From: an uncultured Oscillospiraceae bacterium
Lineage (GTDB): Bacteria; Bacillota_A; Clostridia; Oscillospirales; Oscillospiraceae
NCBI GenBank assembly: GCA_900757695.1
Contig: CAAEOU010000033.1
Coordinates: forward strand, 1-16,439
Reading direction: 5' to 3'
Length of the DNA: 16,439 nt
This document shows, piece after piece, positions 5,186-12,591 of this stretch; the stretch's first letter is position 1, and every line of letters starts with the position of its first letter. The translations under genes were made by a program, and so were the position numbers. The notes beneath the pieces were generated by a model that ran no database searches, was not told the DNA's origin, and saw only the letters and a program-made list of their open reading frames with translations.

Positions 5186-7819
5186 TTACCGCTGGAGTCG
5201 CTTTTTCGACTCTTCCAGCTGTGCAATCATGGCACGGAGCTTCTCCGCCTTTTCCTTTTCCCCGTTTACGACGTTCTCGGGAGCTTTGCTCAGGAAGCCG
5301 GGATTGGAAAGCTTCTTTTCGATACCTTCCAGGCTCTTGCGGTTCTTGCCCAGCTCCTTCTCTACCCGCTGGAGCTCCTTCTCAAAATCAATGAGCTGAT
5401 CCATGGGCATATACATCTTGGCATCATGGGTCACACAGGAGGCCATGTCCTCCGCCCCCTGGGGCTCCTGTCCGGTCACAATGAGATTGTCCGAGTAAGC
5501 CAGCTTCATGGCGAAGGCCCGGCCCTGCTCATAAACACTCTGATGATCGGTGACAATATAGAGCGTAGACTTCTTGCTGGGGGGCACGTTCATCTCCGCA
5601 CGGCGGTTCCGGACGGCCCGGATGGCTGCCATGATCTGCTCCATGGCGGCTTCCTCTGCCGGGAAGTTCAGACTGTCAGTCGCTTCGGGCCACTTTGCCA
5701 CCATAATGCTCTCGCCCTCATGGGGAATGGCCTGCCAGATCTCCTCCGTGATAAAGGGCATGAAAGGATGCAGCAGCCGCAGGAACTGATCGAGTATATA
5801 GACCAGCACCTGCTGGGCAACGGTCTTGCTGCCCTCATCCTCCGCATAGAGCCGGGACTTGGTCAGTTCAATATACCAGTCGCAGTAGTCATCCCAGATA
5901 AAGTCATAGATCTTCTGAACTGCAATTCCCAGCTCATACTTGTCCATGTTCTCCGTAACCTCGGTGATCAGGCGGTTCAGCTTGGAGAGGATCCACTTGT
6001 CCTCCTGCTCCAGCTTGTCCATATCGGGAAGTCCGGGCTGGTCAATGGTCAGATTCATCAGAACATAGCGGCTGGCGTTCCAGATCTTGTTTGCAAAATT
6101 CCGCATGGCCTCGCAGCGCTCCACATAGAAGCGCATGTCGTTTCCGGGGCTGTTGCCGGTGATCATGTTCATACGCAGTGCATCGGCGCCGTACTGCTTC
6201 ACCATCTCCAGCGGGTCAATGCCGTTGCCCAGCGACTTGGACATTTTCCGGCCTTTGTCGTCCCGGACCAGACCGTGGATCAGCACCGTGTGGAAGGGTG
6301 TTTTCTTCATCTGCTCACAGCCGGAGAAGATCATTCTGGCCACCCAGAAGAAGATGATGTCATAGCCGGTCACCAGTACATCGGTGGGATAGAAGTAGTC
6401 CAGATCCTCGGTCTTGTCAGGCCATCCCAGCGTCTCAAAGGGCCACAGCGCCGAGGAGAACCATGTATCCAGCACGTCCTCTTCCCGGACGATGTGCTTG
6501 GAGCCGCAATGGCAGCACTCCGTGGGATCCTCCCGCGCCACAGTGTATTCGCCGCAATCGGCACACTTCCATGCGGGGATCTGATGCCCCCACCAGAGCT
6601 GGCGGGAAATGCACCAGTCGTGGACGTTCTCCATCCAGTTGAGATAGGTCTTGGTAAACCGCTCGGGGACGAATTTCGTCTCTCCGTCCTCTACCACCCG
6701 GATGGCCTCCTTGGCCAGCGGCTCCATCTTTACAAACCACTGGGCAGAGATCAGAGGCTCTACATCGTTGTGGCAGCGGTAGCAGGTAGAAACGTTGTGG
6801 GTATAGTCCTCGATCTTTTCGAGGTAGCCCTGCTCCTCCAGATCATGGATCACAGCCTTCCGGCATTCATACCGATCCATGCCCTCATAGGGGCCGCCCT
6901 GCGCATTGATCTTGCCGTCATCACCAATAACACGGATGATCTCCAGATTATGCCGCTGGCCTACCTCAAAGTCATTGGGGTCATGGGCAGGGGTCATCTT
7001 TACGCAGCCGGTGCCAAAATCCATCTCAACATAGTCGTCGGCCACAATGGGGATCTCCCGGTTCATGATGGGCAGAATGCAGGTCTTGCCCACCAGATCC
7101 TTATAGCGCTCGTCATTGGGGTTGACTGCCACACCGGTATCGCCCATCATGGTCTCGGGCCGGGTGGTGGCGACCACCAGATAGCGGCCCTCCTCCCCTT
7201 TGATGGGATAGCGCAGATGCCAGAGCTTTCCGGGCTTTTCCGCATACTCTACCTCAGCGTCAGACAGCGCTGTGCGGCAATGGGGGCACCAGTTGATAAT
7301 GCGGCTGCCCTTGTAGATATAGCCCTTTTCGTAGAGCCGTACAAACACCTCACGAACCGCCTTGGAGCAGCCCTCATCCATGGTGAAACGGTGCCGCTCC
7401 CAGTCGCAGGAAGATCCCAGCGTCTTCTGCTGCTCTACGATCCGGTCACCATACTGTTCCTTCCACTGCCACACCCGCTCCAGGAACTTCTCCCGGCCAA
7501 GATCATAACGGGTGAGTCCTTCCTTGCGGAGCTCCTCCTCCACCTTGATCTGCGTGGCAATGCCCGCATGGTCATAGCCCGGCAGCCACAGAGCGGAATA
7601 GCCCTGCATCCGCTTGAAGCGAGTGAGGATATCCTGCAAAGTGCAGTCCATGGCATGCCCCATATGCAGCTGGCCTGTTACGTTGGGTGGGGGCATAACA
7701 ATGGTAAAGGGTTTCTTATCCGGGTCCCGCTTTGCGTGGAAGTAGCCGCCCTTCTGCCACATCTCATAGATGCTGCCCTCAACCTGCTGGGGATCATAAA
7801 TCTTTGGCAGTTCTTTCAT
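5186..7819 (-). CDS. valS: Valyl-tRNA synthetase
   Basis: 877 residues, full family length. Class I signature HMGH is at residues 52-55 in [15 protein letters not shown] and KMSKS at 525-529. The editing domain shows [17 protein letters not shown] (about 218-234). The valine-type motif [17 protein letters not shown] is at about 401-417, followed by a CADC...CCHC zinc knuckle (about 419-438). The C-terminal 60 residues, rich in Lys and Glu ([19 protein letters not shown]), form the tRNA-binding coiled coil. The enzyme charges tRNA-Val in the cytoplasm. The ATG at 7819 follows AGGAGATGA. Expression is controlled by the T-box leader upstream; folC lies downstream in the same direction. Confidence 0.98.
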   Translation of the reverse strand: MKELPKIYDPQQVEGSIYEMWQKGGYFHAKRDPDKKPFTIVMPPPNVTGQLHMGHAMDCTLQDILTRFKRMQGYSALWLPGYDHAGIATQIKVEEELRKEGLTRYDLGREKFLERVWQWKEQYGDRIVEQQKTLGSSCDWERHRFTMDEGCSKAVREVFVRLYEKGYIYKGSRIINWCPHCRTALSDAEVEYAEKPGKLWHLRYPIKGEEGRYLVVATTRPETMMGDTGVAVNPNDERYKDLVGKTCILPIMNREIPIVADDYVEMDFGTGCVKMTPAHDPNDFEVGQRHNLEIIRVIGDDGKINAQGGPYEGMDRYECRKAVIHDLEEQGYLEKIEDYTHNVSTCYRCHNDVEPLISAQWFVKMEPLAKEAIRVVEDGETKFVPERFTKTYLNWMENVHDWCISRQLWWGHQIPAWKCADCGEYTVAREDPTECCHCGSKHIVREEDVLDTWFSSALWPFETLGWPDKTEDLDYFYPTDVLVTGYDIIFFWVARMIFSGCEQMKKTPFHTVLIHGLVRDDKGRKMSKSLGNGIDPLEMVKQYGADALRMNMITGNSPGNDMRFYVERCEAMRNFANKIWNASRYVLMNLTIDQPGLPDMDKLEQEDKWILSKLNRLITEVTENMDKYELGIAVQKIYDFIWDDYCDWYIELTKSRLYAEDEGSKTVAQQVLVYILDQFLRLLHPFMPFITEEIWQAIPHEGESIMVAKWPEATDSLNFPAEEAAMEQIMAAIRAVRNRRAEMNVPPSKKSTLYIVTDHQSVYEQGRAFAMKLAYSDNLIVTGQEPQGAEDMASCVTHDAKMYMPMDQLIDFEKELQRVEKELGKNRKSLEGIEKKLSNPGFLSKAPENVVNGEKEKAEKLRAMIAQLEESKKRLQR

Positions 7820-7871
7820 ATGACTTCATCTCCTAATGATAAATTAACAATTCATTTGTCCACGGTACAAC

Positions 7872-8117
7872 AAAACGCCCTGAGTATGCCATGCACACTC
7901 AGGGCGATAAAACCGCGGTACCACCTGAATTCGGCGCAGGAACTGCGCCGCACTCCATGCCCGATAACGGGAGCACCCGGTATTCCCTAAGGCAACCCCT
8001 CAGGAATACAGCTCAGAAGCGACCTTCGGGCATCCACTCCACAGGCTCACACCGGCCGCCTGCTCTCTTGGGAAGCAATTATGCCCTACTCCTCTTCTTC
8101 ATCGCAAATAGGATATT
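7872..8117 (-). promoter_or_regulatory. T-box riboswitch of valS (GUC specifier)
   Basis: The conserved T-box GGTGGTACCGCGG is on the minus strand at 7925-7913. The UGGU bulge pairs with ACCA, meaning a tRNA with discriminator A, as tRNA-Val has. Upstream, Stem I has the AGTA motif next to GGGCA, which pairs with TGCCC; the 3' side then reads GAAG-GTC, placing the specifier GTC (Val) at 8023-8021. The terminator pairs 7897-7906 with 7876-7885 (10 bp) and is followed by TTTTG. Uncharged tRNA-Val should favour the antiterminator and let valS be read. Confidence 0.95.
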
Positions 8118-8123
8118 ACGGCA

Positions 8124-8152
8124 ATGATACCCGATTCCCGGGAAATTGTCAA
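8124..8152 (-). promoter_or_regulatory. Promoter of the valS T-box transcript
   Basis: Minus strand TTGACA (8152-8147) and TATCAT (8129-8124) are 17 bp apart. The predicted start, about 8117, is just in front of the Stem I sequence. This is a near-consensus vegetative promoter. Confidence 0.85.
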
Positions 8153-8170
8153 TCCCCCGGCAGAAAGTTT

Positions 8171-8698
8171 TCAATATGCATTGGTACGCCAGATCATCAG
8201 CAGGTCAGCAATGCCATCCACCAGCAGGAAAATCCCTGCCAGACGAAGCAGCGTTTCCACGGTGGAGAAAGGATTCACCATTACAATGATCCCCATGATC
8301 ACGGCTGCAATTCCGATTCCCATGGACATTTTCCAGTCATAGCCCAGGGCCTTGCTCTCCCGTGCGTGCTGGATATCGTGAATACCGTGGATCAACAGCA
8401 CAAATCCCACAACAACCCCCGCCAGTGACAGCAGGAAACCCGGACGCATCAGCACCACAAGGCCGGTGGCCAGCTGTACAAGGCCCAGCACCAGATCTCC
8501 CTGACCCATGGGCTTGCCTTTGGAACAGATGGCCGTAAGCAGTGATGCTGCGCCGGAGATCACCAGTGTCCAGCCCACCAGTAAAAATACAGTGCGCATG
8601 GCAACGCCCGGCGCTGCGATCAGCATAATTCCCAATATAATGGTCAATATTGCCGTTAATACAAAGTTTACACGAATCCTGCGAAACAGATCAAACAT
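8171..8698 (-). CDS. DUF308 / HdeD-like membrane protein
   Basis: 175 residues made almost entirely of hydrophobic segments: six likely membrane helices arranged as three similar helix pairs (for example FVLTAILTIILGIMLI near residues 12-27 and MGIGIAAVIMGIIVMV near 125-141). Short polar turns and a cytoplasmic-type basic start (MFDLFRRIR) are seen. The pattern matches DUF308/HdeD-family proteins; HdeD of E. coli is linked to acid resistance, but function in Clostridia is not established. The ATG at 8698 has AGGAGGAATG in front. It has its own consensus promoter at 8757-8785. No strong terminator lies between it and the valS promoter (8152), so some transcripts may read into the T-box leader. 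Confidence 0.85.
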   Translation of the reverse strand: MFDLFRRIRVNFVLTAILTIILGIMLIAAPGVAMRTVFLLVGWTLVISGAASLLTAICSKGKPMGQGDLVLGLVQLATGLVVLMRPGFLLSLAGVVVGFVLLIHGIHDIQHARESKALGYDWKMSMGIGIAAVIMGIIVMVNPFSTVETLLRLAGIFLLVDGIADLLMIWRTNAY

Positions 8699-8756
8699 GC
8701 AGCATTCCTCCTATTCTTATGTTCCTACCGCAGCACATGGGCGGCTTGGTTCATCC

Positions 8757-8785
8757 ATTATAATGTAGTAATCGCAAAATGTAAA
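8757..8785 (-). promoter_or_regulatory. Promoter of the DUF308 gene
   Basis: Minus strand TTTACA (8785-8780) and a perfect TATAAT (8762-8757) are 17 bp apart, 59 bp before the start codon. Because ATTATAAT is self-complementary, a plus-strand TATAAT also exists at 8759-8764, but it lacks a -35. Confidence 0.85.
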
Positions 8786-8807
8786 GCAATTTACGCCACG
8801 CAGAAAG

Positions 8808-8940
8808 GTGCCGGTGCAGGAATCAGCTGCACCGGCACAGAGGAAGGATCGGCATCTCTCCGGGAAGAAGTTCATATAGGAGCGGAAAGAAAGAGAGGAG
8901 AAACCGGAGATGGAAACGTGATGCCGATTCATGTTTCCAT
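8808..8940. other. Intergenic region with strong, competing hairpins
   Basis: The stretch 8786-9070 contains no gene I can support. Hairpin A is a perfect 12-bp stem (8808-8819 with 8827-8838, arms GTGCCGGTGCAG and CTGCACCGGCAC). Hairpin B is long: 8848-8856 pairs with 8920-8928 and, inside, 8857-8863 pairs with 8904-8910, around a purine-rich loop (8864-8903). Hairpin C pairs ATGGAAAC (8910-8917) with GTTTCCAT (8933-8940) and would exclude B. No clear U-tract follows in either direction. It could be a structured non-coding RNA or a terminator region; strand is not settled. Confidence 0.45.
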
Positions 8941-9070
8941 ACTAGCACAGGCATCTGCGCTTTGTGTGAATAATCTTTGAACTTTTCAACTTTTTTCTTT
9001 CGCCATATTTATCACATGACGGCATTTTTTGTTTTCAATCCGGCATATCAACCAAAATCCATAAAAACAT

Positions 9071-9099
9071 TTGAAAAATTCCTCAGCCTTCGATATAAT
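9071..9099 (+). promoter_or_regulatory. Promoter of the degV-family gene
   Basis: TTGAAA at 9071-9076 and perfect TATAAT at 9094-9099 are 17 bp apart; transcription would start near 9106, about 25 nt before the start codon. Confidence 0.85.
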
Positions 9100-9130
9100 A
9101 TTTTGTATTAACCGACAGGGAGGAAACAAT

Positions 9131-9979
9131 ATGCGCATCCGAATTACATCCGATAGCACCTGTGATCTGGCCCCCGAATATCTCTCCGCTCATCAAGTAG
9201 AAATTTTGCCCCTTTATACCATGAAAGGCGGCGAAACCTTCCGTGACGGAGTCGATATCACCCCACAGGACATCTTTGACCATGTGGCCGCAGGCGGAGA
9301 TCTCTGTTCTACTGCTGCCAACAATGTGGCGGATTATCAGGAGATGTTCTCCCGTCTGCTCCGGGATTGTGATGCCATTATTCATATCGACATCAGCGCC
9401 GATTTTTCCTCCTGCTACCAGAACGCCTGTGTTGCGGCCGAGGATTTCCCCAACGTTTATGTGGTTGACTCCCGAAACCTCTCCAGCGGCCACGGACATG
9501 TGGTCTGCGAAGCCGTAAAAATGGCCGAAGATGGAATTCTTTCCCCAAAAGAGATCGTGGATAAGCTCCAAGACCTTACCAATCGGGTTGAGGCCAGCTT
9601 TTTGCTGGATCGGCTGGACTATATGGTAAAGGGCGGACGCTGCTCCATGGTGGTGGCGCTGGGCGCAAACCTTTTGCACCTGAAGCCCTGTATCGAGGTT
9701 ATTGACGGTAAAATGAAGGTCGTCAAGAAGTACCGTGGCAGCTACGAAAAGTGTATTCTGAACTATGTGAAGGATCGGCTGAAGGGCCGGGACGGTCTCG
9801 TCTATGACCGGATCTTTATCACCCACACCCCTGTAGAGGACGGCATTGTGGAGAAGGTGCGTGCTGCCATTGCCGAATACGCTCCCTTCACAGAGATCAT
9901 CGAAACCAATGCTGGATGTACCGTATCCTGCCACTGCGGCCCCGGTACTCTGGGCATCCTGTTTATCCGAAGTGAATAA
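9131..9979 (+). CDS. DegV-family fatty-acid-binding protein (FakB-like)
   Basis: 282 residues, the usual size. It begins RIRITSDSTCDLAPEYL, the typical DegV start with the SDS(T/S)xD motif, then LPLYTMKGGETFRDGVDIT, and the head-group region LCSTAANNVADYQEMF (about 60-75). In the middle VYVVDSRNLSSGHGHVV and later RLDYMVKGGR are family motifs, and the C-terminus has HCGPGTLGILF. Known members bind a fatty acid and present it to the kinase FakA for phosphorylation before lipid synthesis. FakA is not in this window. The ATG at 9131 was chosen because GGGAGGAAA lies at 9118-9126; an in-frame ATG at 9071 sits in the promoter. The gene is monocistronic, ending at a strong terminator. Confidence 0.92.
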   Translation: MRIRITSDSTCDLAPEYLSAHQVEILPLYTMKGGETFRDGVDITPQDIFDHVAAGGDLCSTAANNVADYQEMFSRLLRDCDAIIHIDISADFSSCYQNACVAAEDFPNVYVVDSRNLSSGHGHVVCEAVKMAEDGILSPKEIVDKLQDLTNRVEASFLLDRLDYMVKGGRCSMVVALGANLLHLKPCIEVIDGKMKVVKKYRGSYEKCILNYVKDRLKGRDGLVYDRIFITHTPVEDGIVEKVRAAIAEYAPFTEIIETNAGCTVSCHCGPGTLGILFIRSE

Positions 9980-9986
9980 TGGTTGC

Positions 9987-10025
9987 GCTCCCCCAGCCAC
10001 TCGGTTGGGGGAGCACTGATTTTTT
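9987..10025 (+). terminator. Intrinsic terminator of the degV-family gene
   Basis: GCTCCCCCA (9987-9995) pairs with TGGGGGAGC (10006-10014) around a 10-nt loop, followed by a T-run at 10020-10025. Confidence 0.9.
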
Positions 10026-10037
10026 CTTTGTTTTCTG

Positions 10038-10086
10038 TTGACATTAACGGCCCATTGTAGTAAGCTTCAGTTGGCCTAAGCTAACT
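10038..10086 (+). promoter_or_regulatory. apbE promoter with DtxR-like box
   Basis: A consensus -35 TTGACA is at 10038-10043; a weak -10 TAAGCT lies at 10061-10066 (17 bp spacing). The imperfect palindrome AGTTGGCCTAAGCTAACT covers 10069-10086, overlapping the predicted start. Its core is TTGG-N6-CTAA on plus and TTAG-N6-CCAA on minus, close to the TTAG-N6-CTAA core of DtxR/IdeR sites. A repressor bound here would block initiation. Which regulator binds is inference. Confidence 0.5.
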
Positions 10087-10146
10087 CTCTCCCACAAAGA
10101 CCGTTTTACACCGTCTCGCTCCGTTTTCCTAAGAAAGGGTTTTTCT

Positions 10147-11247
10147 TTGAAGTATACCAAGCTGAGTTTCATATTTCTTTGCCTCCTGCTGACGCTTTCT
10201 GCCTGCGGCGATGTCCCAGCCTCTGCGGACGCTGCATCTCCCCCAGCCGGGGCCGCCGAAGCCGGCTCCTTGCAGGATACCGGCGACCCGGCCATGCTGG
10301 ATCTTTTTTCTATGGACACCTTTATGTCCTTTCAGGCCTATGGCGCTGATGCCGAATCTGCCCTGTCGAATGTTTCGGCTATGATCACATCGCTGGACAG
10401 CCAGCTGTCTGTTACAAATGAATCCAGTGAGATCTATCAGGTCAATCATGCCTCCGGTGCCTCTGTCACACTTTCCGGTGCCACGGCCGATCTGCTTTCC
10501 AAGGCGCTGGCACTGGGCCGCAGTACGGATGGCGCTCTGGAGCTCACCAGCTATCCGCTGTCCCGCCTCTGGGGCTTCACCACCGGTGAATACCAGATCC
10601 CCACGCAATCACAAATCGACAGTCTGCTGCCGCTGGTGGATGACAGTCAGATCACGCTGTCCGATCAAACGGTCACCATCCCAGACGGCGCACAGTTGGA
10701 TCTCGGTGCCATTGCCAAGGGCTACGCCGGGGATCAGGCCGCAGAAATTCTACAGTCTCACGGTGTTTCCTCCGCTCTTTTGAACCTCGGAAGCAGCACG
10801 ATCCGTGCCATTGGCACCAAGCCGGACGGCTCCGACTGGCGTATCGCTATACAGGACCCGGAGGATACCTCAGCCTATGCGGGGGTCGTGTCAATTTCTG
10901 ACCGCTCCGTCAACACCTCCGGCGGCTATGAGCGATATTTTGAAGGGGAAGACGGGAAAATTTACTGGCATATTCTCGATCCAAAAACCGGCTATCCCGC
11001 AGACAGCGGCCTGCGGTCTGTTACCATACTGTCCGATTCCGCCTTGACCGGTGACGGGCTCAGTACGGCGCTGTTTGTAATGGGATTGGACAAGGCCGTT
11101 TCCTACTGGCAGGACAATGGTGGATTTGACTTTATTCTGATTACAGCCGATGGCGAAATTTATCTGACCGAGGGTGCGGAAGCCTGCTTTTCCCCGCTGG
11201 GGAAGTATGTAAACGCCCCGCTCCATGTGATCCGTCATGCAGATTGA
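10147..11247 (+). CDS. apbE: ApbE-family FAD:protein FMN transferase, lipoprotein
   Basis: 366 residues. A lipoprotein signal (MKYTKLSFIFLCLLLTLSAC, lipobox LSAC with Cys20) is followed by an Ala/Pro-rich linker, so the protein is anchored outside the membrane. The ApbE domain starts near residue 55 (MDTFMSFQAYG). Family motifs include DLGAIAKGYAGDQ (about 191-203), NTSGGYERYF (about 256-265), YWHILDPKTGYPAD (about 273-286) and GDGLSTALFVMGL (about 301-313). Known enzymes transfer FMN from FAD to Thr/Ser of exported redox proteins such as Rnf or Nqr subunits and extracellular electron-transfer proteins; the target here is not visible. The TTG start at 10147 has AAGAAAGGG upstream (10130-10138). 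It is alone behind a DtxR-like box, and no clear terminator follows. Confidence 0.93.
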   Translation: MKYTKLSFIFLCLLLTLSACGDVPASADAASPPAGAAEAGSLQDTGDPAMLDLFSMDTFMSFQAYGADAESALSNVSAMITSLDSQLSVTNESSEIYQVNHASGASVTLSGATADLLSKALALGRSTDGALELTSYPLSRLWGFTTGEYQIPTQSQIDSLLPLVDDSQITLSDQTVTIPDGAQLDLGAIAKGYAGDQAAEILQSHGVSSALLNLGSSTIRAIGTKPDGSDWRIAIQDPEDTSAYAGVVSISDRSVNTSGGYERYFEGEDGKIYWHILDPKTGYPADSGLRSVTILSDSALTGDGLSTALFVMGLDKAVSYWQDNGGFDFILITADGEIYLTEGAEACFSPLGKYVNAPLHVIRHAD

Positions 11248-11270
11248 GCAGCCGCTTTCCCTTTCTCTTT

Positions 11271-11360
11271 TCACCGGGACAGATGGAGCATTTCGTTGTA
11301 ATGCCAGCAGTTTTCTCTCTCTGCACCATCCCTGGCGCAGATTTCACACGTCAAATTCAC
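11271..11360 (-). CDS. Possible 29-residue cysteine-containing peptide
   Basis: A short minus-strand frame from GTG (11360-11358) to TGA (11273-11271). It reads NLTCEICARDGAEREN, then CWHYNEMLHLSR, and so carries a CxxC pair and a third cysteine like part of a zinc knuckle. AGGAAG lies about 8-9 bases upstream of the GTG. The frame stays open well upstream of the GTG without a better start. It could be a tiny metal-binding protein, the remnant of a longer gene, or chance. The rest of the gap 11248-11408 shows nothing else I can name. Confidence 0.22.
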   Translation of the reverse strand: MNLTCEICARDGAERENCWHYNEMLHLSR

Positions 11361-11408
11361 CCAATATTTCTTCCTGTTTTTTGTGAGATTTGATGCGCTC
11401 CTCCCCCA

Positions 11409-11462
11409 TTGACAATTGCATGGAGACGCACTATACTATCATAAAGTTAGATGCAACTTACT
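11409..11462 (+). promoter_or_regulatory. Promoter of the HMA gene with DtxR-like box
   Basis: TTGACA at 11409-11414 and TATACT at 11432-11437 are 17 bp apart, start near 11444. Directly after it, AGTTAGATGCAACTTACT (11445-11462) matches the box at apbE in 10 of 12 arm positions (AGTT.G-N6-CT.ACT). A repressor here would cover the transcription start. A small hairpin, TCCGGT with ACCGGA, lies further down in the leader before the ribosome site. Confidence 0.7.
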
Positions 11463-11511
11463 ATTATTTCCGGTCCCTCCCTCGGTACCGGATTTGAGAG
11501 GAGTACGAATC

Positions 11512-11763
11512 ATGCAACAAATTACACTGCATATTGACGGCATGATGTGCGGCATGTGTGAAGCCCATGTAAACGATGCCGTTCGCAAAGCGTTTCCGGT
11601 GAAGAAGGTCAAATCTTCCCACTCCGCCGGTACCTGCGTGATTTTAAGCGAGCAGGATATTGACCTGACCAAGCTTCAGGATGTGGTAAATGCCACCGGC
11701 TATACTGTCACCGCCGCCGAAGCGGCCCCCTACGAGAAAAAGGGATTCTTTCACCGCCATTAA
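11512..11763 (+). CDS. Small heavy-metal-associated (HMA) domain protein
   Basis: 83 residues. The HMA domain begins at once (QQITLHIDGMMCGMCEAHV), with the metal-binding CxxC as CGMC at about residues 12-15 followed by EAHVNDAVRKAF, the usual first helix. The fold's later strands are visible (TCVILSEQDID, then VVNATGYTV). The tail YEKKGFFHRH is basic and ends with two histidines. HMA proteins carry Cu(I), Zn(II) or similar metals in the cytoplasm; small relatives lie near iron-uptake genes in some Clostridia, to my recollection. The ATG at 11512 is preceded by GAGAGGAG (11496-11503). The gene has its own promoter, a DtxR-like box and a tandem terminator, so it is monocistronic. Confidence 0.9.
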   Translation: MQQITLHIDGMMCGMCEAHVNDAVRKAFPVKKVKSSHSAGTCVILSEQDIDLTKLQDVVNATGYTVTAAEAAPYEKKGFFHRH

Positions 11764-11770
11764 TGCACTT

Positions 11771-11827
11771 TCTGCGTTCCGGCTCTGCCGGAACGCAGAT
11801 TTCCCCCGCTGAACGGCGGGATTTTTT
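11771..11827 (+). terminator. Tandem hairpin terminator of the HMA gene
   Basis: First hairpin: TCTGCGTTCCGG (11771-11782) with CCGGAACGCAGA (11788-11799), perfect 12 bp. Second: CCCGCT (11805-11810) with GGCGGG (11815-11820), followed by ATTTTTT (11821-11827). The second has the U-tract and is the likely terminator. Confidence 0.85.
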
Positions 11828-11836
11828 GTCCCCGCA

Positions 11837-11854
11837 GGTTAGTTGATTCTAATC
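11837..11854 (+). promoter_or_regulatory. DtxR-like box in front of the ABC transporter genes
   Basis: GGTTAGTTGATTCTAATC contains a perfect TTAG-N6-CTAA core at 11839-11852 and matches the two other boxes in the arms. A -10-like CATAAT lies just downstream at 11856-11861, without a convincing -35. The box ends 27 bp before the TTG start. Confidence 0.55.
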
Positions 11855-11881
11855 ACATAATACGGAAAGAGATGAACAACA

Positions 11882-12580
11882 TTGCTAATTGAAATGAAGA
11901 ATGCGGTCAAGCGCTATGGTGCCGGAGACAACTGCATTTATGCCCTTGACCATGCAGGCTTTCAGCTGGAAGCGGGAAAGATCTGTGTGATCCTAGGCCC
12001 CTCCGGCTCCGGAAAAAGCACCCTGCTCAACATGATCGGCGGCCTTGATACACTCGATGAGGGCAGTCTCACGATCAACGGGCGTGACCTGATGTCTCTT
12101 AGTCCCGATGGCCGTACCGACTATCGAAAGGATGACGTCGGTTTTGTCTTCCAGTTCTATAATCTCATTGCGGATCTGACTGTGGAAGAGAACATTCAGG
12201 TGGTCGCCGATATCTCCGACCATCCGCTTCCCATGGATCAGGTACTCGATGCCCTTGAGATCACCCAATACCGCCGCCGGTTTCCCCGGGAACTCTCCGG
12301 CGGCCAGCAGCAGCGTGTGGCTATCGCCCGGGCTATGATCAAGAATCCTAAGCTTCTGCTCTGCGACGAGCTCACCGGTGCGCTGGACACCCATTCCTCC
12401 CGAACTGTGTTGGAGTTTGTGGAAAAAATGAATGCCCAGTTTGGCACCACCATTGTCATCATTACCCACAACGAGGCAATTGCCCAGATGGCCCACCAGA
12501 TCATCTGGATCAAGGACGGAAAGATTGACCGGCAGGAAGAAAACGCTACCCGCATCGCTGCCGCCGATCTCCCCCTGTAA
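11882..12580 (+). CDS. ABC transporter ATP-binding protein (MacB/LolD type)
   Basis: 232 residues with all ATPase motifs: Walker A GPSGSGKST (about 39-47), Q-loop FVFQFYNL with Gln at about 91, signature LSGGQQQRVAIARAM (about 138-152), Walker B LLLCDE (about 158-163), D-loop GALD and H-loop ITHN (His about 196). The sequence around the Q-loop and the LTGALD stretch are typical of the MacB/LolD/FtsE subgroup that works with FtsX-type permeases. The TTG at 11882 (MLIEMKNAVKRYG) has a weak ribosome site GGAAAGAGA; the ATG at 11894 would remove four residues. It is translated with the permease gene: the stop at 12578-12580 is followed at once by GGAGG for the next gene. Confidence 0.95.
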   Translation: MLIEMKNAVKRYGAGDNCIYALDHAGFQLEAGKICVILGPSGSGKSTLLNMIGGLDTLDEGSLTINGRDLMSLSPDGRTDYRKDDVGFVFQFYNLIADLTVEENIQVVADISDHPLPMDQVLDALEITQYRRRFPRELSGGQQQRVAIARAMIKNPKLLLCDELTGALDTHSSRTVLEFVEKMNAQFGTTIVIITHNEAIAQMAHQIIWIKDGKIDRQEENATRIAAADLPL

Positions 12581-12591
12581 GGAGGCGCTCC

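Noticed and set aside
5426..7990. An 854-codon open frame on the plus strand opposite valS
   Set aside because: It mirrors valS codon usage and runs across the T-box leader; valS has every family motif. The long antisense frame is a by-product of codon bias, with low-complexity His/Leu-rich translation.
8717..8932. 71-codon minus-strand frame in the structured intergenic region
   Set aside because: No ribosome site at its ATG, it runs through hairpins A and B and through the DUF308 promoter, and the composition is not protein-like.
9083..10000. 305-codon frame opposite the degV-family gene
   Set aside because: The degV-family gene on the plus strand has promoter, ribosome site, motifs and terminator; the opposite frame crosses that terminator and resembles nothing.
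10061..10082. Direct repeat TAAGCT at the apbE promoter as a separate operator
   Set aside because: Six bases only; the 18-bp palindrome over 10069-10086 explains the signal better.
11416..11511. Longer start for the HMA protein, adding 32 residues
   Set aside because: This start lies in the promoter (-35 at 11409, -10 at 11432); the ATG at 11512 has a good ribosome site and begins the HMA domain directly.
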